DNA from: Oceaniferula spumae
Lineage (GTDB): Bacteria; Verrucomicrobiota; Verrucomicrobiia; Verrucomicrobiales; Akkermansiaceae
Direction: 5' to 3'
Length of the DNA stretch: 64,000 nt
Assembly: GCF_042849255.1 (NCBI RefSeq)
Contig: NZ_AP026866.1
Location: 124,001-188,000, forward strand
Shown: positions 36,918 through 46,253 of the stretch, piece by piece
Numbering within the stretch: the first letter of the stretch is position 1
How the letters are laid out: each line of letters begins with the position of its first letter
Made by a program: the position numbers and the translations under genes
Notes under the pieces: model-generated
Database searches by the model: none
Told to the model about the DNA's origin: nothing
The model's input: the letters and a program-made list of their open reading frames with translations, nothing else

Positions 36918-36987
36918 GCTTGTGGAAATTAGCGATTAGAGGAAGAAATGCGATGGTAAAATCCAGCAGAAATTAGAACCAGCAGCC

Positions 36988-37302
36988 CTATGCTGAGATT
37001 TTCAAACCAATGACGCCGATCAAAATCAATGCGAGGCAGATCATTCGGGCAGCATTGACGGATTCATCGAAAAAGAAAATCCCCCAGATGACGGTTCCAA
37101 TAATTCCTATACCTACCCAGACGGCATAGGCCGTGCCAATCGGAATGGATTTCATCGCCACGGATAGTAGTCCGACGCTGCCAAACATAATCAATAATGT
37201 CACCACCGTGATCCATGGTTTGGTGAAGCCCTCAGTGTATTTAAGCCCCACGGCCCAACCAATTTCTAGCAGGCCTGCGAGTAGTAGTATGATCCAGTTC
37301 AT
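36988..37302 (-). CDS. gdx: SMR family exporter of the Gdx/SugE type
   Basis: A 104-residue, four-helix small multidrug-resistance-type transporter. The essential Glu is at about residue 13 in GLLEIGWAVGLKYTEGF. The segments WAVGLKYTEGF and AMKSIPIGTAYAVWVGIG match the SugE/Gdx clade, characterised as guanidinium/H+ exchangers, rather than the drug-exporting EmrE clade. It lies 14 bases downstream of a VOC protein on the same strand. No guanidine riboswitch is seen ahead of either gene. Confidence 0.85.
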   Translation of the reverse strand: MNWIILLLAGLLEIGWAVGLKYTEGFTKPWITVVTLLIMFGSVGLLSVAMKSIPIGTAYAVWVGIGIIGTVIWGIFFFDESVNAARMICLALILIGVIGLKISA

Positions 37303-37316
37303 TGGGACGATCCGTG

Positions 37317-37682
37317 TCAGGCCGCTTCCAAGTCAGACCACACCGCTAGTTCATTGCCGCTGGGTTCGGTGAACTGGAAACGTCGGCCGCCCGGAAATGA
37401 GAAGGTCTCCTTGGTAATCTTGCCTCTGGCATCGCGGACTTTTTTGAGAGTGGCCTCGAGATCTGAGCTGTAGAGAACGACCAATGCACCACCGTTCTGT
37501 GTGCTGGATTTCAGGTCTGCCTGATAGAAACCACCATTCAGGCCTGCGTTCGAGAATGCCGTGTATTCCGGACCGTAATCCTCAAATTGCCATCCAAAGA
37601 CCTGAGCGAAAAACTCTTTGGTCGCGGGCAAATCAGTAGCAGCGAATTCGACGTAGTTGATGTGATCGTGGTGTTCTTTCAC
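37317..37682 (-). CDS. VOC family (glyoxalase-like) protein
   Basis: A 121-residue vicinal-oxygen-chelate fold protein: INYVEFAATDLPATKEFFAQVFGW opens the first beta-alpha-beta unit and FTEPSGNELAVW closes the second, with Glu/His positions that could bind a metal. Starts with GTG. Members include glyoxalases, dioxygenases and antibiotic-binding proteins, so the function is open. It precedes the gdx exporter by 14 bases. Confidence 0.82.
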   Translation of the reverse strand: MKEHHDHINYVEFAATDLPATKEFFAQVFGWQFEDYGPEYTAFSNAGLNGGFYQADLKSSTQNGGALVVLYSSDLEATLKKVRDARGKITKETFSFPGGRRFQFTEPSGNELAVWSDLEAA

Positions 37683-37807
37683 GTGGTTTAGTTGGTTTAA
37701 AAGGGCTCCGAGTGGAACCGTTGGCCCAAACTAATTTGCGATGCCTTCTTGTCGATGGTGAAATAGAGGATGCGTTTCTGCCAAGATCCTTGGTGAGGTC
37801 TGCAGAG

Positions 37808-38272
37808 TCATTTCCTTTCAAAAACCATGACCCGATTGTAAACCTGCGCCATTTTGTCTGCATCACGGTTGTCTTCTTTGACGTGATCGGAGGTTTTTAG
37901 TGTCAGGAAAAACTGATCGCCATTGCGGGTGAACGTGCCGCTACCATGTCTGCCGTCTTCATCGATGAATTGAAAATGAAAGACTCCATCTTGATCTAGG
38001 TTTCCAATACCACAACCTTCCAGACGCACAGGGTTTTTGTGACCTACCCAAAATGCGGTGAAGCTAATGCGGACTCGACTGAATATTGGATCATCACCTT
38101 TGTCCAAGGCTGTGCAAAGCAACGATGCACGCTCTGTCGTATCAACTCCTTTGACGGCATTCGTTGTTTGGTATTCTCCCGAAATGTTTTCCAAGGAGAG
38201 TTTCTCATCAGCTACGCAGGGCTGTAGAACCAGTATCGTTAAGGCAAAGAATGTGGATATGAGCTGTTTCAT
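37808..38272 (-). CDS. Secreted protein of unknown function
   Basis: A small exported protein (154 residues from ATG 38272; an ATG at 38281 would add three). Signal peptide MKQLISTFFALTILVLQPCVA. The mature part has two Cys and a late GSGTFTRNGDQFFLTL segment that looks like the repeated strands of a beta-barrel or lipocalin-like domain. I do not recognise the family. The 125 bases between it and the VOC gene hold nothing I can name. Confidence 0.65.
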   Translation of the reverse strand: MKQLISTFFALTILVLQPCVADEKLSLENISGEYQTTNAVKGVDTTERASLLCTALDKGDDPIFSRVRISFTAFWVGHKNPVRLEGCGIGNLDQDGVFHFQFIDEDGRHGSGTFTRNGDQFFLTLKTSDHVKEDNRDADKMAQVYNRVMVFERK

Positions 38273-38352
38273 GGTGATCATGGTTAGTTAGCACACTGAC
38301 GGATCAAAAACTGTCAGATGCTAGCTTTTTTATCAGCCATCACATCCATGTT

Positions 38353-39012
38353 TCATTTCTTAGTAATTCTCTTGGGCACTTCAACTAACAAATCTGATTC
38401 AGCCAAGTCTGATGGCGCGACAGCTAGTTCGTTGAGAGGCAAGTTCCCCACAGACCCGTAGCGCTGTTTCGCGATACGTTGCACAGTAGGATGTTTGAGG
38501 TTGTAGGTTTTGAATGCACGGGGTTTGCAAAGTTCGATGTCGGCTGCTTCCTTGTAGACTTTCCAGACGAGTTCAGAGCAGTAAATTCGATCATCGGACC
38601 ACCTGAACTGAAGGTCGTAGTTTTTTCCCAGCTGCCGGTTGCAATAACTCCGCGCTTTGGCAATCGTTTTGGCATTGATGTGTCTGTTGGAGTCCTTCAG
38701 TCGCATGGCATAAAAGGATGACGGACTGCGTGAAATAAAGCTCTTCAAGGCCGTGATTCGAACCGGCTGCACAGCCTCAATCACCATGGGCTCTCCGTCG
38801 CGGAAAAAGACCATTCCCACATGTGTCCAGCGTGAGTTGGTGGCCGCCTTGATCGCCTTGCCTTGGCTGCTGTTGGTTTCTTGGAAAACTATGTCACCAT
38901 CTTGCAGAAGGTATGGGTTGTGTGTGCGGGACTTGAGGAGCCCCGCGATCGATACCGAACCTACGGCGAGTGCGAGAACTGAAAAGAGGGCGATGATCAG
39001 TGGTTTTTTCAT
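38353..39012 (-). CDS. YiiX/YebB-like NlpC/P60-type cysteine hydrolase
   Basis: A 219-residue exported or membrane-anchored protein with an N-terminal hydrophobic segment (about 4-25) and a permuted papain-type fold. LLQDGDIVFQ opens the domain, THVGMVF holds the expected catalytic His, and YCSELVWKVY holds the catalytic Cys, the order of the YiiX (DUF830-like) group. Members are thought to hydrolyse amide or thioester bonds in lipids or peptidoglycan-linked substrates. It stands alone on the minus strand. Confidence 0.8.
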   Translation of the reverse strand: MKKPLIIALFSVLALAVGSVSIAGLLKSRTHNPYLLQDGDIVFQETNSSQGKAIKAATNSRWTHVGMVFFRDGEPMVIEAVQPVRITALKSFISRSPSSFYAMRLKDSNRHINAKTIAKARSYCNRQLGKNYDLQFRWSDDRIYCSELVWKVYKEAADIELCKPRAFKTYNLKHPTVQRIAKQRYGSVGNLPLNELAVAPSDLAESDLLVEVPKRITKK

Positions 39013-39112
39013 ATCGCCCCAATACTCGCATGATTTCCGAACCAGGGAAAGTATGTTAAAATGATGTTATCATCGATGAGAGCGATGTTGATTTGTCGAT
39101 TCTCTCAATGAC

Positions 39113-40414
39113 TTAGAGCTGGGGCGTTAGGAGCGGCGCTGCGGCCCTGCCTGGAAGAGTCAAAGGATTCCATGGCGACTGAGCTTCTGTCACGCGAATG
39201 CTGTGGCTTTTGTCGAACTCAATCAGGTGCAATTGCTCGCGAGCAAAACCACGATCTAACACGTTAATGTTTGATTCGTCGTTAGTGAAGAGCGACCTGG
39301 CGTCAAAGTTGGCAGAGCCGACTGAGGAGAAGACACCATCGACGACCATCACTTTGCAGTGCATCATCGCTTTTTGATACTCGTAGATGTGCACGCCAGC
39401 TTTTAGCAGCTTGTGGTATTGGTGACGTGAAAAGTAGCGGAGTAGCCAGGCATCGATGTATTTCCCTGGAACGATTAGCTCGACATGGACCCCGCGCTTT
39501 CTCGCCGCGAGAATTTCTTTCATCAGCGTTCGGTCTGGCAATAGATACGAGTTTTCGATCACGATGCTTTTCCGCGCCGACGCCATCACCTGACGGTAGA
39601 GGTGAGGGATGGTGTAGAGTTTGTCCTTCGGGCTGGAAACAAATGTCTGTGCGCGCTGTGTGCCGGTCCTTTTCAGCGTGGGGAAATAATCGGGTCCAGT
39701 CAGTGGTTGGCCTCCAGTGTAGACCCAGTTATCCACGAAATCGCGCTGGATATGAGCGACCACAGGGCCAGTGACCATGTAGTGATTTTCTCGCCAGTTA
39801 TTCGGCGTTTGGGTATCGCCAGTCCACTCATCCGCAACCCCGCAGCCGCCGGTAAATCCGATTTTTCCATCGACCACCATTAGCTTTCGGTGGTCGCGAG
39901 TATTGAAACGCAGGGGATGCCTGAGAAAATTGTCGTGGTAAAAATGCAATCCCACGCCGCATTCGCGGAGTCTAGCCACGCTAGCTTCGCCAATATCCTC
40001 GGAGCCGAACGCATCCAGCACGAGGTGCACTTTCACTCCGGCTTTGGCCCTTTCACAGAAGGCATTGACAAACTCGTGAGAAGTTTTGCCATTGATAAAG
40101 GCGTAGGTTTCAAAGGTGATGGATTTTTTTGCAGACCGAATGGCCTTGAGCATGGCGGGGTAAAACTCATCACCATTCACCAGCGACGTGATTTGGTTGC
40201 CATCCACCCACGGGCTTTTCACTGCTTGAGTGGCCGCTTTTTCAAAAGCGGTAGACCCAATGGCAGCAGAGCGATCAATCGGTTGCGTTCGCGCGATACG
40301 TGCTCCAGGTGAGCAGGCAGAAAAGACGAGCGCACTCAGCAAACAAATCCATACCGGAACAATGACCGGCAGTCGGTGCATTGCTATGTTAGGTCTGAAA
40401 GTTCGGCGTTTCAT
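39113..40414 (-). CDS. Phospholipase-D superfamily lipoprotein, cardiolipin-synthase-like
   Basis: 433 residues from ATG 40414 (the open frame reaches a TTG at 40423). A signal peptide ends with FSACSPG, a lipobox-type Cys, so the protein is probably a lipoprotein. Two HKD motifs are present, in RDHRKLMVVDG and MMHCKVMVVDG, each followed by the GS/GSANFD-type residues of PLDc_2 domains. The family includes cardiolipin synthases and other phosphatidyl transferases; the lipid anchor makes a periplasmic-side enzyme likely. Confidence 0.87.
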   Translation of the reverse strand: MKRRTFRPNIAMHRLPVIVPVWICLLSALVFSACSPGARIARTQPIDRSAAIGSTAFEKAATQAVKSPWVDGNQITSLVNGDEFYPAMLKAIRSAKKSITFETYAFINGKTSHEFVNAFCERAKAGVKVHLVLDAFGSEDIGEASVARLRECGVGLHFYHDNFLRHPLRFNTRDHRKLMVVDGKIGFTGGCGVADEWTGDTQTPNNWRENHYMVTGPVVAHIQRDFVDNWVYTGGQPLTGPDYFPTLKRTGTQRAQTFVSSPKDKLYTIPHLYRQVMASARKSIVIENSYLLPDRTLMKEILAARKRGVHVELIVPGKYIDAWLLRYFSRHQYHKLLKAGVHIYEYQKAMMHCKVMVVDGVFSSVGSANFDARSLFTNDESNINVLDRGFAREQLHLIEFDKSHSIRVTEAQSPWNPLTLPGRAAAPLLTPQL

Positions 40415-40520
40415 GGGGAGCAACAGCCATAACCATTATTTTGAAAATGACAAGTCTGACACCTACATCAATGGATTATAAGGGCTGGATTTATCGCGAT
40501 GCCTGTTCCAGCATATCGGC

Positions 40521-43385
40521 GTGCAGGAAATAGTGATCAAAGGAGCCCGCCAACATAACCTCAAGGGCATCGATGTTAAAATCCCCAAGGAAAAATTGGT
40601 CGTGATCACCGGACCCAGCGGCAGCGGAAAGTCGTCGCTGGCATTCCACACACTCTATGCGGAAGGGCAGCGGCGCTATGTAGAAAGTCTGAGCAGTTAC
40701 GCACGTCAGTTTCTTGATCAGTTTGATAAACCGGACGTCGATTCCATTGAGGGGCTTAGTCCAGCCATTGCCATCGAGCAACGAACTGGTGGAATGAACC
40801 CTCGCTCGACCATTGCCACGGCCACTGAAATTTACGATTACCTTCGCATTCTCTATGCTGCCATCGGTGTTCCGCACGACCCTGCCACTGGTGAACGTCT
40901 GGTAAAGATGACTGGTAAGGATATTATCGACGCCCTATCCAGCCGACCAGAGGGGACTAAGGTTGTTTTGTTGGCACCCGTGCCTAAAGAGGAAGCGGGG
41001 GATGTTGCGTCTCTGTTGGAAAATTTACAACGCCAGGGCTTCGTTCGCCTACGAGTTAATGGCACGATGTTAGAGCTCGATGAAGCAGCTTCGCAATGGC
41101 CCAAGAGAGTGAAAAATCTGGAGGTTGTGGTAGACCGTTTGGTCGTGCGTGAAAACTCGATGAGTAGGCTTGCCGACTCGGTTGAAACAGCGCTGCGTAT
41201 TTGCGGTAGCCAAGCAATCGCGGAGGTCATGGAGCCAGACGCAAATGACTGGGAGGAAGTCTCATTTCTAACCAGTTATCGAAACCCGTCCACAGGGTTC
41301 GAGTTGCCAGCACTTTCCCCCAAACATTTTTCCTTCAACGCCCAAAGCGGCGCCTGTCCAGTCTGTCATGGACTGGGAACAGAGATGTCCTGTGATCCGA
41401 ATCTTATTGTGCCTGATCCTAGCAAGTCGCTTAACGACAATGCGGTGGTCATCTGGAAAAGTAACAAGCGTAAGAAGAGCTGGCAGGGGAAGAAAATGGA
41501 AGCCTTGGCCAAACAACTAGGTGCCGATCTGGATGCTCCCTTTTCCTCACTGTCGGACTCATTCAAACACGCCCTTTTCTACGGCACGGATGGCAAGGAA
41601 ATCGAAGTCATCTGGGAAAAAGACGGTTTTTCTCGGCCTATGGTTCAGCCGTTTGAGGGGCTTTGCCGCACTGTCGAGCGCTTCTCCCGCGAGAGTAAAA
41701 GCAATGCGGTCCGGCGCAGCATGAGCCGCTTCATGACCTCGCGAAAATGTGAAAAATGCCACGGCCGCCGACTGAAACCCGAAATGCTCGCTGTCACATT
41801 GGAGAGCGCTAATGACATCGGAGAACGAGAGTTAGGCATTGATCGGCTCTGTGCTCTTTCCGTAGAAGATGCCCTGCCTTGGCTGCGGGATCTAATATTG
41901 CCAGACGACCGTGGTCCGGCGTTGAAGGGAGTGCTGGTAGAAGCTGTGAGACGGTTGCAATTTCTCCAAGACGTCGGTCTTTCCTATCTAACATTGGATC
42001 GTGGCAGTAACACACTGTCCGGAGGGGAGGCGCAGAGGATTCGCCTAGCCACTCAGATCGGAGCCGGGCTCTCGGGAGTTGTTTACGTGTTAGATGAACC
42101 CAGCATTGGTCTGCATTGTGCCGATAACGCACGCCTCATCGAGGCTCTCAAGCGATTGCGTGATATTGGAAACACCGTTGTCGTAGTGGAGCATGATGAA
42201 GATACCATCCGCGCTGCCGACTGGCTGATCGACATAGGGCCGGGTGCAGGAACGCGGGGAGGGGAATTGTTAGCCGAGGGAACTCCTGCCGATGTCGCCA
42301 AGCAAAAAAAATCCATCACCGGTCAGTGGCTGAAGAAAGGTGCGGATATCGACTTTGAAACCTCCCGGTTGTCACTCAGTAAATCCACCGGCGAATTGCT
42401 CATTCGCAACGCCCGTGCGCACAACTTACAGGGGATCGATGTCACCATCCCCCTCGGATTGATGGTCTCAGTCACCGGTGCCAGCGGCAGTGGTAAGTCC
42501 ACACTCATCGACGGTATTCTACGCCGAGCGCTCTCACGGCATTTCTACAGATCCACTGCAGCCCCAGGTGCGCATGACGGTATCGATGGCATCGACCAGC
42601 TGGAAAAGGTTGTGGTAGTGGATCAAAAACCACTCGGAAGAAGTCCGCGATCAAACCCAGCCACCTACACCGGCGCGCTCGATCATATCCGCGCTCTTTT
42701 CGCGAAGCTTCCGCTTGCCCGACAACGCGGTTACAATGCCGGCCGATTCAGTTTCAATATCAAAGGCGGTCGCTGCGAAAAATGCCAAGGCGACGGAGCC
42801 ATCCGCATTGACATGCACTTCCTCAATGATGCCTACGTTCCTTGCGACTCGTGCGGAGGTAAACGCTACAATCGTGAAACACTCGAAATTACCTACAAGG
42901 GTCGCAATATTTCCGAGGTTCTTGATATGACCGCCGAGGAAGCTGCCGCATTCTTCGCCAATGTGCCAAAGCTCAATACCATTCTCAGCGCTCTTTGCGA
43001 TGTCGGCCTCGGCTACGTCACCCTTGGTCAGCCTGCAAATACGCTCTCCGGCGGTGAAGCTCAACGGGTGAAGCTCGCTGATGAACTATCACGCCCGAAC
43101 AGCGGCCACTGCCTCTACCTGCTTGATGAACCGACGACAGGTCTGCATTTCAACGACGTGCAGGTGCTGCTCGGTGTGCTCACCCGATTGCGTGATGCCG
43201 GGAACTCGCTAGTAATCGTGGAGCATAATCTCGATGTGATTCGTGCCTCGGACTGGATCATCGATCTCGGCCCTGGCGGGGGAAGGCATGGCGGCACTGT
43301 CGTTGCGAGCGGGACACCCGAACAAGTGGCCAAAAATAAGAAATCACTCACCGGACAATGGTTGAAGCAGGGGGATCGCAAATAA
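40521..43385 (+). CDS. uvrA: Excinuclease ABC subunit A
   Basis: Damage-recognition ATPase of nucleotide excision repair. 954 residues with two ABC modules: Walker A GPSGSGKSS (about 31-39) and GASGSGKST (about 653), two LSGGEAQR signatures, and two LDEP Walker B boxes. Zinc-site Cys pairs are present (CPVCHGLG, CEKCHGRRL, CEKCQGDGA, CDSCGGKRYN). Start GTG at 40521 gives the family N-terminus. A single complete uvrA, of normal length. Confidence 0.97.
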   Translation: MQEIVIKGARQHNLKGIDVKIPKEKLVVITGPSGSGKSSLAFHTLYAEGQRRYVESLSSYARQFLDQFDKPDVDSIEGLSPAIAIEQRTGGMNPRSTIATATEIYDYLRILYAAIGVPHDPATGERLVKMTGKDIIDALSSRPEGTKVVLLAPVPKEEAGDVASLLENLQRQGFVRLRVNGTMLELDEAASQWPKRVKNLEVVVDRLVVRENSMSRLADSVETALRICGSQAIAEVMEPDANDWEEVSFLTSYRNPSTGFELPALSPKHFSFNAQSGACPVCHGLGTEMSCDPNLIVPDPSKSLNDNAVVIWKSNKRKKSWQGKKMEALAKQLGADLDAPFSSLSDSFKHALFYGTDGKEIEVIWEKDGFSRPMVQPFEGLCRTVERFSRESKSNAVRRSMSRFMTSRKCEKCHGRRLKPEMLAVTLESANDIGERELGIDRLCALSVEDALPWLRDLILPDDRGPALKGVLVEAVRRLQFLQDVGLSYLTLDRGSNTLSGGEAQRIRLATQIGAGLSGVVYVLDEPSIGLHCADNARLIEALKRLRDIGNTVVVVEHDEDTIRAADWLIDIGPGAGTRGGELLAEGTPADVAKQKKSITGQWLKKGADIDFETSRLSLSKSTGELLIRNARAHNLQGIDVTIPLGLMVSVTGASGSGKSTLIDGILRRALSRHFYRSTAAPGAHDGIDGIDQLEKVVVVDQKPLGRSPRSNPATYTGALDHIRALFAKLPLARQRGYNAGRFSFNIKGGRCEKCQGDGAIRIDMHFLNDAYVPCDSCGGKRYNRETLEITYKGRNISEVLDMTAEEAAAFFANVPKLNTILSALCDVGLGYVTLGQPANTLSGGEAQRVKLADELSRPNSGHCLYLLDEPTTGLHFNDVQVLLGVLTRLRDAGNSLVIVEHNLDVIRASDWIIDLGPGGGRHGGTVVASGTPEQVAKNKKSLTGQWLKQGDRK

Positions 43386-43496
43386 AGCCGACAGAGTGGA
43401 TATTTAAAAACTCACAAAAGAAACCTCGCGGGAGTAGATGCATATGTGTTTTAATTTTCCCGAACCACTTGAACAATCTTGAATCGATGCGACGCT

Positions 43497-44141
43497 ATGG
43501 ACAGTGAAAACAATGAATCTGTGAACAGCGCTACTGCTAGTATTTCCAAACTCTCCCAAGGAGCATCGCGTGATGCAGATGGGAGGCGTAAACCTTCCGC
43601 CGCGGAGGGGTATGAATGGGGTACATGGCTAGCGGAAAATGGTTCACGCTTATTGCTTTTCGCCCGACAACAAACCCGCAGCACCGAGGACGCCCAAGAC
43701 GTGCTCCAAGACGCCTTGGTGAAGCTGGCCCGCAAGATTGATGAAGGTGTGTTCGATGGTGGCCAAGAGGCATGGAAACCTTACCTCTACACGACCATCC
43801 GCCGACTCTCCATCGACCTTGGACGTAAAAACGATCGCCGTTCCAAACGCGAGGAGAAATCAGAAGCAGATCGCCGGGGCGAAACCGGTGGCATGAGTGA
43901 CCCTTGGTTTGAAGGCGGTGCCGCCAATGACGAAACCCGCAACCTTCTCGAAGAAGGACTTAAGAAACTGCCGACTAAATTCTCCGAAGTTATCATCATG
44001 AAAATATGGGGCGAAAACACATTTGCCGAAATCGGTGAAATTTTAGGTGTTTCCCTAAACACAGTCGCCTCTCGGTATCGCTACGGACTCGAACGCCTGA
44101 GAAAAGGGCTCGAAGGAGCCCGTCATAACGAAGACATCTAA
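43497..44141 (+). CDS. ECF-type RNA polymerase sigma factor
   Basis: About 214 residues (an in-frame TTG at 43479 would add six). The sigma-2 region shows EDAQDVLQDALVKLARKI and YLYTTIRRLSIDLGRK; sigma-4 is LPTKFSEVIIMKIWGENTFAEIGEILGVSLNTVASRYRYGLERLRKGL, a clear helix-turn-helix. A basic/acidic linker and a poorly conserved 45-residue N-terminus precede them. It is 54 bases upstream of a membrane protein with the build of an anti-sigma factor, then a PDZ protein, suggesting an envelope-stress circuit. Confidence 0.93.
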   Translation: MDSENNESVNSATASISKLSQGASRDADGRRKPSAAEGYEWGTWLAENGSRLLLFARQQTRSTEDAQDVLQDALVKLARKIDEGVFDGGQEAWKPYLYTTIRRLSIDLGRKNDRRSKREEKSEADRRGETGGMSDPWFEGGAANDETRNLLEEGLKKLPTKFSEVIIMKIWGENTFAEIGEILGVSLNTVASRYRYGLERLRKGLEGARHNEDI

Positions 44142-44195
44142 CCCCCCCCTCGGGTCTATTCAATTTCCCCAAAAAACCACCACCCTCACACACCA

Positions 44196-44957
44196 ATGTC
44201 AGACAACATGGAATACCACCTGGATGCAGAGCTCCTTGAGCTTGAGTCACAACTTGCAGCACTCGTGCCCAGCGCCGTGCCCAGCGAGATGTTTGTAGCA
44301 ATGCAACAGACGCTTGGAGATGCTGTAGAATCAGAATCTTCCGCTCACGATGCTGAGCTGGAGGACTTGGAAACACATCTCGGCCAACTCGCTCCAGCAG
44401 GATTGAGTGTCGATATGATTAGCCGCATGGCCATTGCCATGGACCGCTGGCATGAATACGTTCCAGTTGAAGAAAAAGTAGTGCCGTTCGGTACTCAAGA
44501 TTCCGCACCAGTGAACAAGCTCGGTGAGAAAAAAGCAAAACGTAGTTCAGCTTACGGAATGTATGCCGCTGCCGCTGCCGTCGCACTGCTCGGAGCTGTC
44601 ACAGCTTTGGTCATGCCTCATCTTGACAGCGCCGCTCCAGCTAGCGCTGGAACTGTGGCTGATTCTGGAAATGAAAAGATCTTCACTCCGGCGAATACCC
44701 AACCAGACAGTCGTTCCGTTCATGCCGTGGATGTGAGCAATGCCCCACGCGATGCCTGGATGGTTCCCAATTCACTTAGCCACATGGTAACTAACACTTC
44801 TGATACCGGAGTGTTAATCACACGTGATAATGTGCCGCACCGCAGCATTCGCATTGACTATGTTGACCGGCTCAAGGTTCTCGACGAAGACGGACGTGAA
44901 ATTGAAATCAATCGTCCCGGTGTCCAATATGTGCTGATTCCAGTGCAAACAAACTGA
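44196..44957 (+). CDS. Probable anti-sigma factor, single-pass membrane protein with duplicated N-terminus
   Basis: 253 residues. The cytoplasmic half has two similar units, LESQLAALVPSAVPSEMFVAM (about 16-36) and LETHLGQLAPAGLSVDMISRM (about 66-86), pointing to an internal duplication. One membrane helix follows at about 123-147, then a periplasmic domain (about 165-253). No zinc-binding HxxxCxxC motif is present, so it is not a classical ZAS protein. Its position directly after the sigma gene is the reason for the call; homology to a named family is not visible to me. Confidence 0.65.
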   Translation: MSDNMEYHLDAELLELESQLAALVPSAVPSEMFVAMQQTLGDAVESESSAHDAELEDLETHLGQLAPAGLSVDMISRMAIAMDRWHEYVPVEEKVVPFGTQDSAPVNKLGEKKAKRSSAYGMYAAAAAVALLGAVTALVMPHLDSAAPASAGTVADSGNEKIFTPANTQPDSRSVHAVDVSNAPRDAWMVPNSLSHMVTNTSDTGVLITRDNVPHRSIRIDYVDRLKVLDEDGREIEINRPGVQYVLIPVQTN

Positions 44958-44973
44958 ATATTTTCAGACAAAA

Positions 44974-44995
44974 ATGCAGCCGATGTGCGCTGCAT
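44974..44995. other. Small hairpin between the anti-sigma-like and PDZ genes
   Basis: ATGCAGC pairs with GCTGCAT over eight bases. No T-run follows, so it may be an attenuator, processing site or nothing. The rest of 44958-45114 is AT-rich. Confidence 0.3.
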
Positions 44996-45114
44996 GATTA
45001 GAACGAAGTGGACTGCTTTACTGGTTCACTATCAATCACTGATGCGGCTCCTTTATAAGTTGTGTCACTACTAATCTAACACACGCAAACTAACAAAAAC
45101 GAAGTATAAAACTA

Positions 45115-46113
45115 ATGAAAACAACCCGTAATCTAACAAGTTGTGTCAAGGCCTTGGTCGGTGCCGCATCTGTTGCTCTGGTTCTACCAGTGGCGGCGCT
45201 TGAAAAGCCAGCAGAGAAAGCCGGTGCTCAAGAAGCCCCCAAGGAGAAAGCTGGTGAAGCTGCCGCAGCTGATGAAAAGGCACCCAAGCCCGCAGAGAAA
45301 GTCGCCATGCTTGGCGTCGGTGGCAATCAAGCTTCCGAAACTCTCTCTCTTCATCTCGGTTTAGCCGAGGGGAATGGCCTAACTGTTTACCACGTTGTGC
45401 CTGGCTCTGCTGCAGCCAAAGCTGGCTTGGAGGCTCACGATATTATCACCGAAGTTGGTGACAAAAAAATCGGAAGTCAGGATGACCTTCGTGCCGCCGT
45501 GCTGGCCCACAAACCAGGCGATGAAGTCACCGTGAAGCTGATTCATAAAGGAAAGGCTGAAGAAAAGAAAATCGTCCTCGGTGAGCGCGTCGTAGCACCT
45601 CGTGACGGCCTCATGGACATGCCACGATTAGGCAGAGTCGGTGGCGAAGATCTGATGAGAATGCTCCAAGGCATGGGAGGAAATATCCCTGAAGCCGATC
45701 GCAAACGCATGGAAGAGCAAATGAAGAAGCACTTCGATCAACTCCAGAAACAACTCCAGAACGGAGGTATGCCTCTCGATATGGATGACCTCATGGGAGC
45801 TGCTCCCAAGGGCAAGAAAGGCGGCATCCACATGCTTGGCGGAACTTCCGTTTCCATCCAAGATGACAAAGGTAGCGTCACGATGAAGACCGTGAATGGT
45901 AAAAAAGAAGTCATCGTCAGAGACAAAGCCGGCAAAGTCGTTTTCGAAGGTCCCTACGAAACAGAGCAAGACAAAGCGGCTGTGCCAGACGATATCAGCG
46001 AGCGTATCAAGCGTGTCGATGTTAACTTCAAGGGCAACGGAATGCGTCTGCAAATTGGCCCCGGTGGCATCATGCCTCCTCAGCCAGCTGACGAAGATGA
46101 AGCCGCTGAATAA
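45115..46113 (+). CDS. Secreted PDZ-domain protein without a protease domain
   Basis: 332 residues: signal peptide (about 1-28), an Ala/Lys/Glu/Pro low-complexity linker (to about 62), one PDZ domain of HtrA/DegP type (about 64-160, with LTVYHVVPGSAAAKAGLEAHDIITEVGDKKI), then a charged helical stretch and a C-terminal beta-rich part. There is no trypsin-like GNSGG motif. It is the last gene after the sigma and anti-sigma-like genes and is followed by a strong terminator. It could sense misfolded proteins or regulate the anti-sigma factor, as PDZ proteins do in RseA/RseB-like systems; this is inference from context. Confidence 0.85.
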   Translation: MKTTRNLTSCVKALVGAASVALVLPVAALEKPAEKAGAQEAPKEKAGEAAAADEKAPKPAEKVAMLGVGGNQASETLSLHLGLAEGNGLTVYHVVPGSAAAKAGLEAHDIITEVGDKKIGSQDDLRAAVLAHKPGDEVTVKLIHKGKAEEKKIVLGERVVAPRDGLMDMPRLGRVGGEDLMRMLQGMGGNIPEADRKRMEEQMKKHFDQLQKQLQNGGMPLDMDDLMGAAPKGKKGGIHMLGGTSVSIQDDKGSVTMKTVNGKKEVIVRDKAGKVVFEGPYETEQDKAAVPDDISERIKRVDVNFKGNGMRLQIGPGGIMPPQPADEDEAAE

Positions 46114-46143
46114 TCCAGCTGAAAGCTAACTAGTTCATTCTAC

Positions 46144-46174
46144 AAAGCCCCTGCAATTTGCAGGGGCTTTTTTT
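46144..46174 (+). terminator. Intrinsic terminator after the PDZ gene
   Basis: AAAGCCCCTGCA pairs perfectly with TGCAGGGGCTTT over a 3-base loop and runs into a T-tract. Confidence 0.92.
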
Positions 46175-46217
46175 GTAGTGAGCCATGCATACTCGACCTA
46201 ATTTGACACAAATATCA

Positions 46218-46246
46218 TTGGTCTGAGTAGTGGATATGGTTTAGAT
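46218..46246 (+). promoter_or_regulatory. Promoter of the SirB1-like gene, apparently leaderless
   Basis: TTGGTC, 17 bases, TTAGAT, then seven bases to the ATG at 46254. No Shine-Dalgarno. Confidence 0.4.
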
Positions 46247-46253
46247 AAATAAC

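Noticed and set aside
37683..37760. Guanidine riboswitch before the VOC-gdx pair
   Set aside because: No conserved ykkC-type stem-loops could be found by eye in the short upstream stretch.
39427..40312. Forward open frames opposite the phospholipase-D gene
   Set aside because: They overlap the HKD-motif gene on the other strand and show no coding features.
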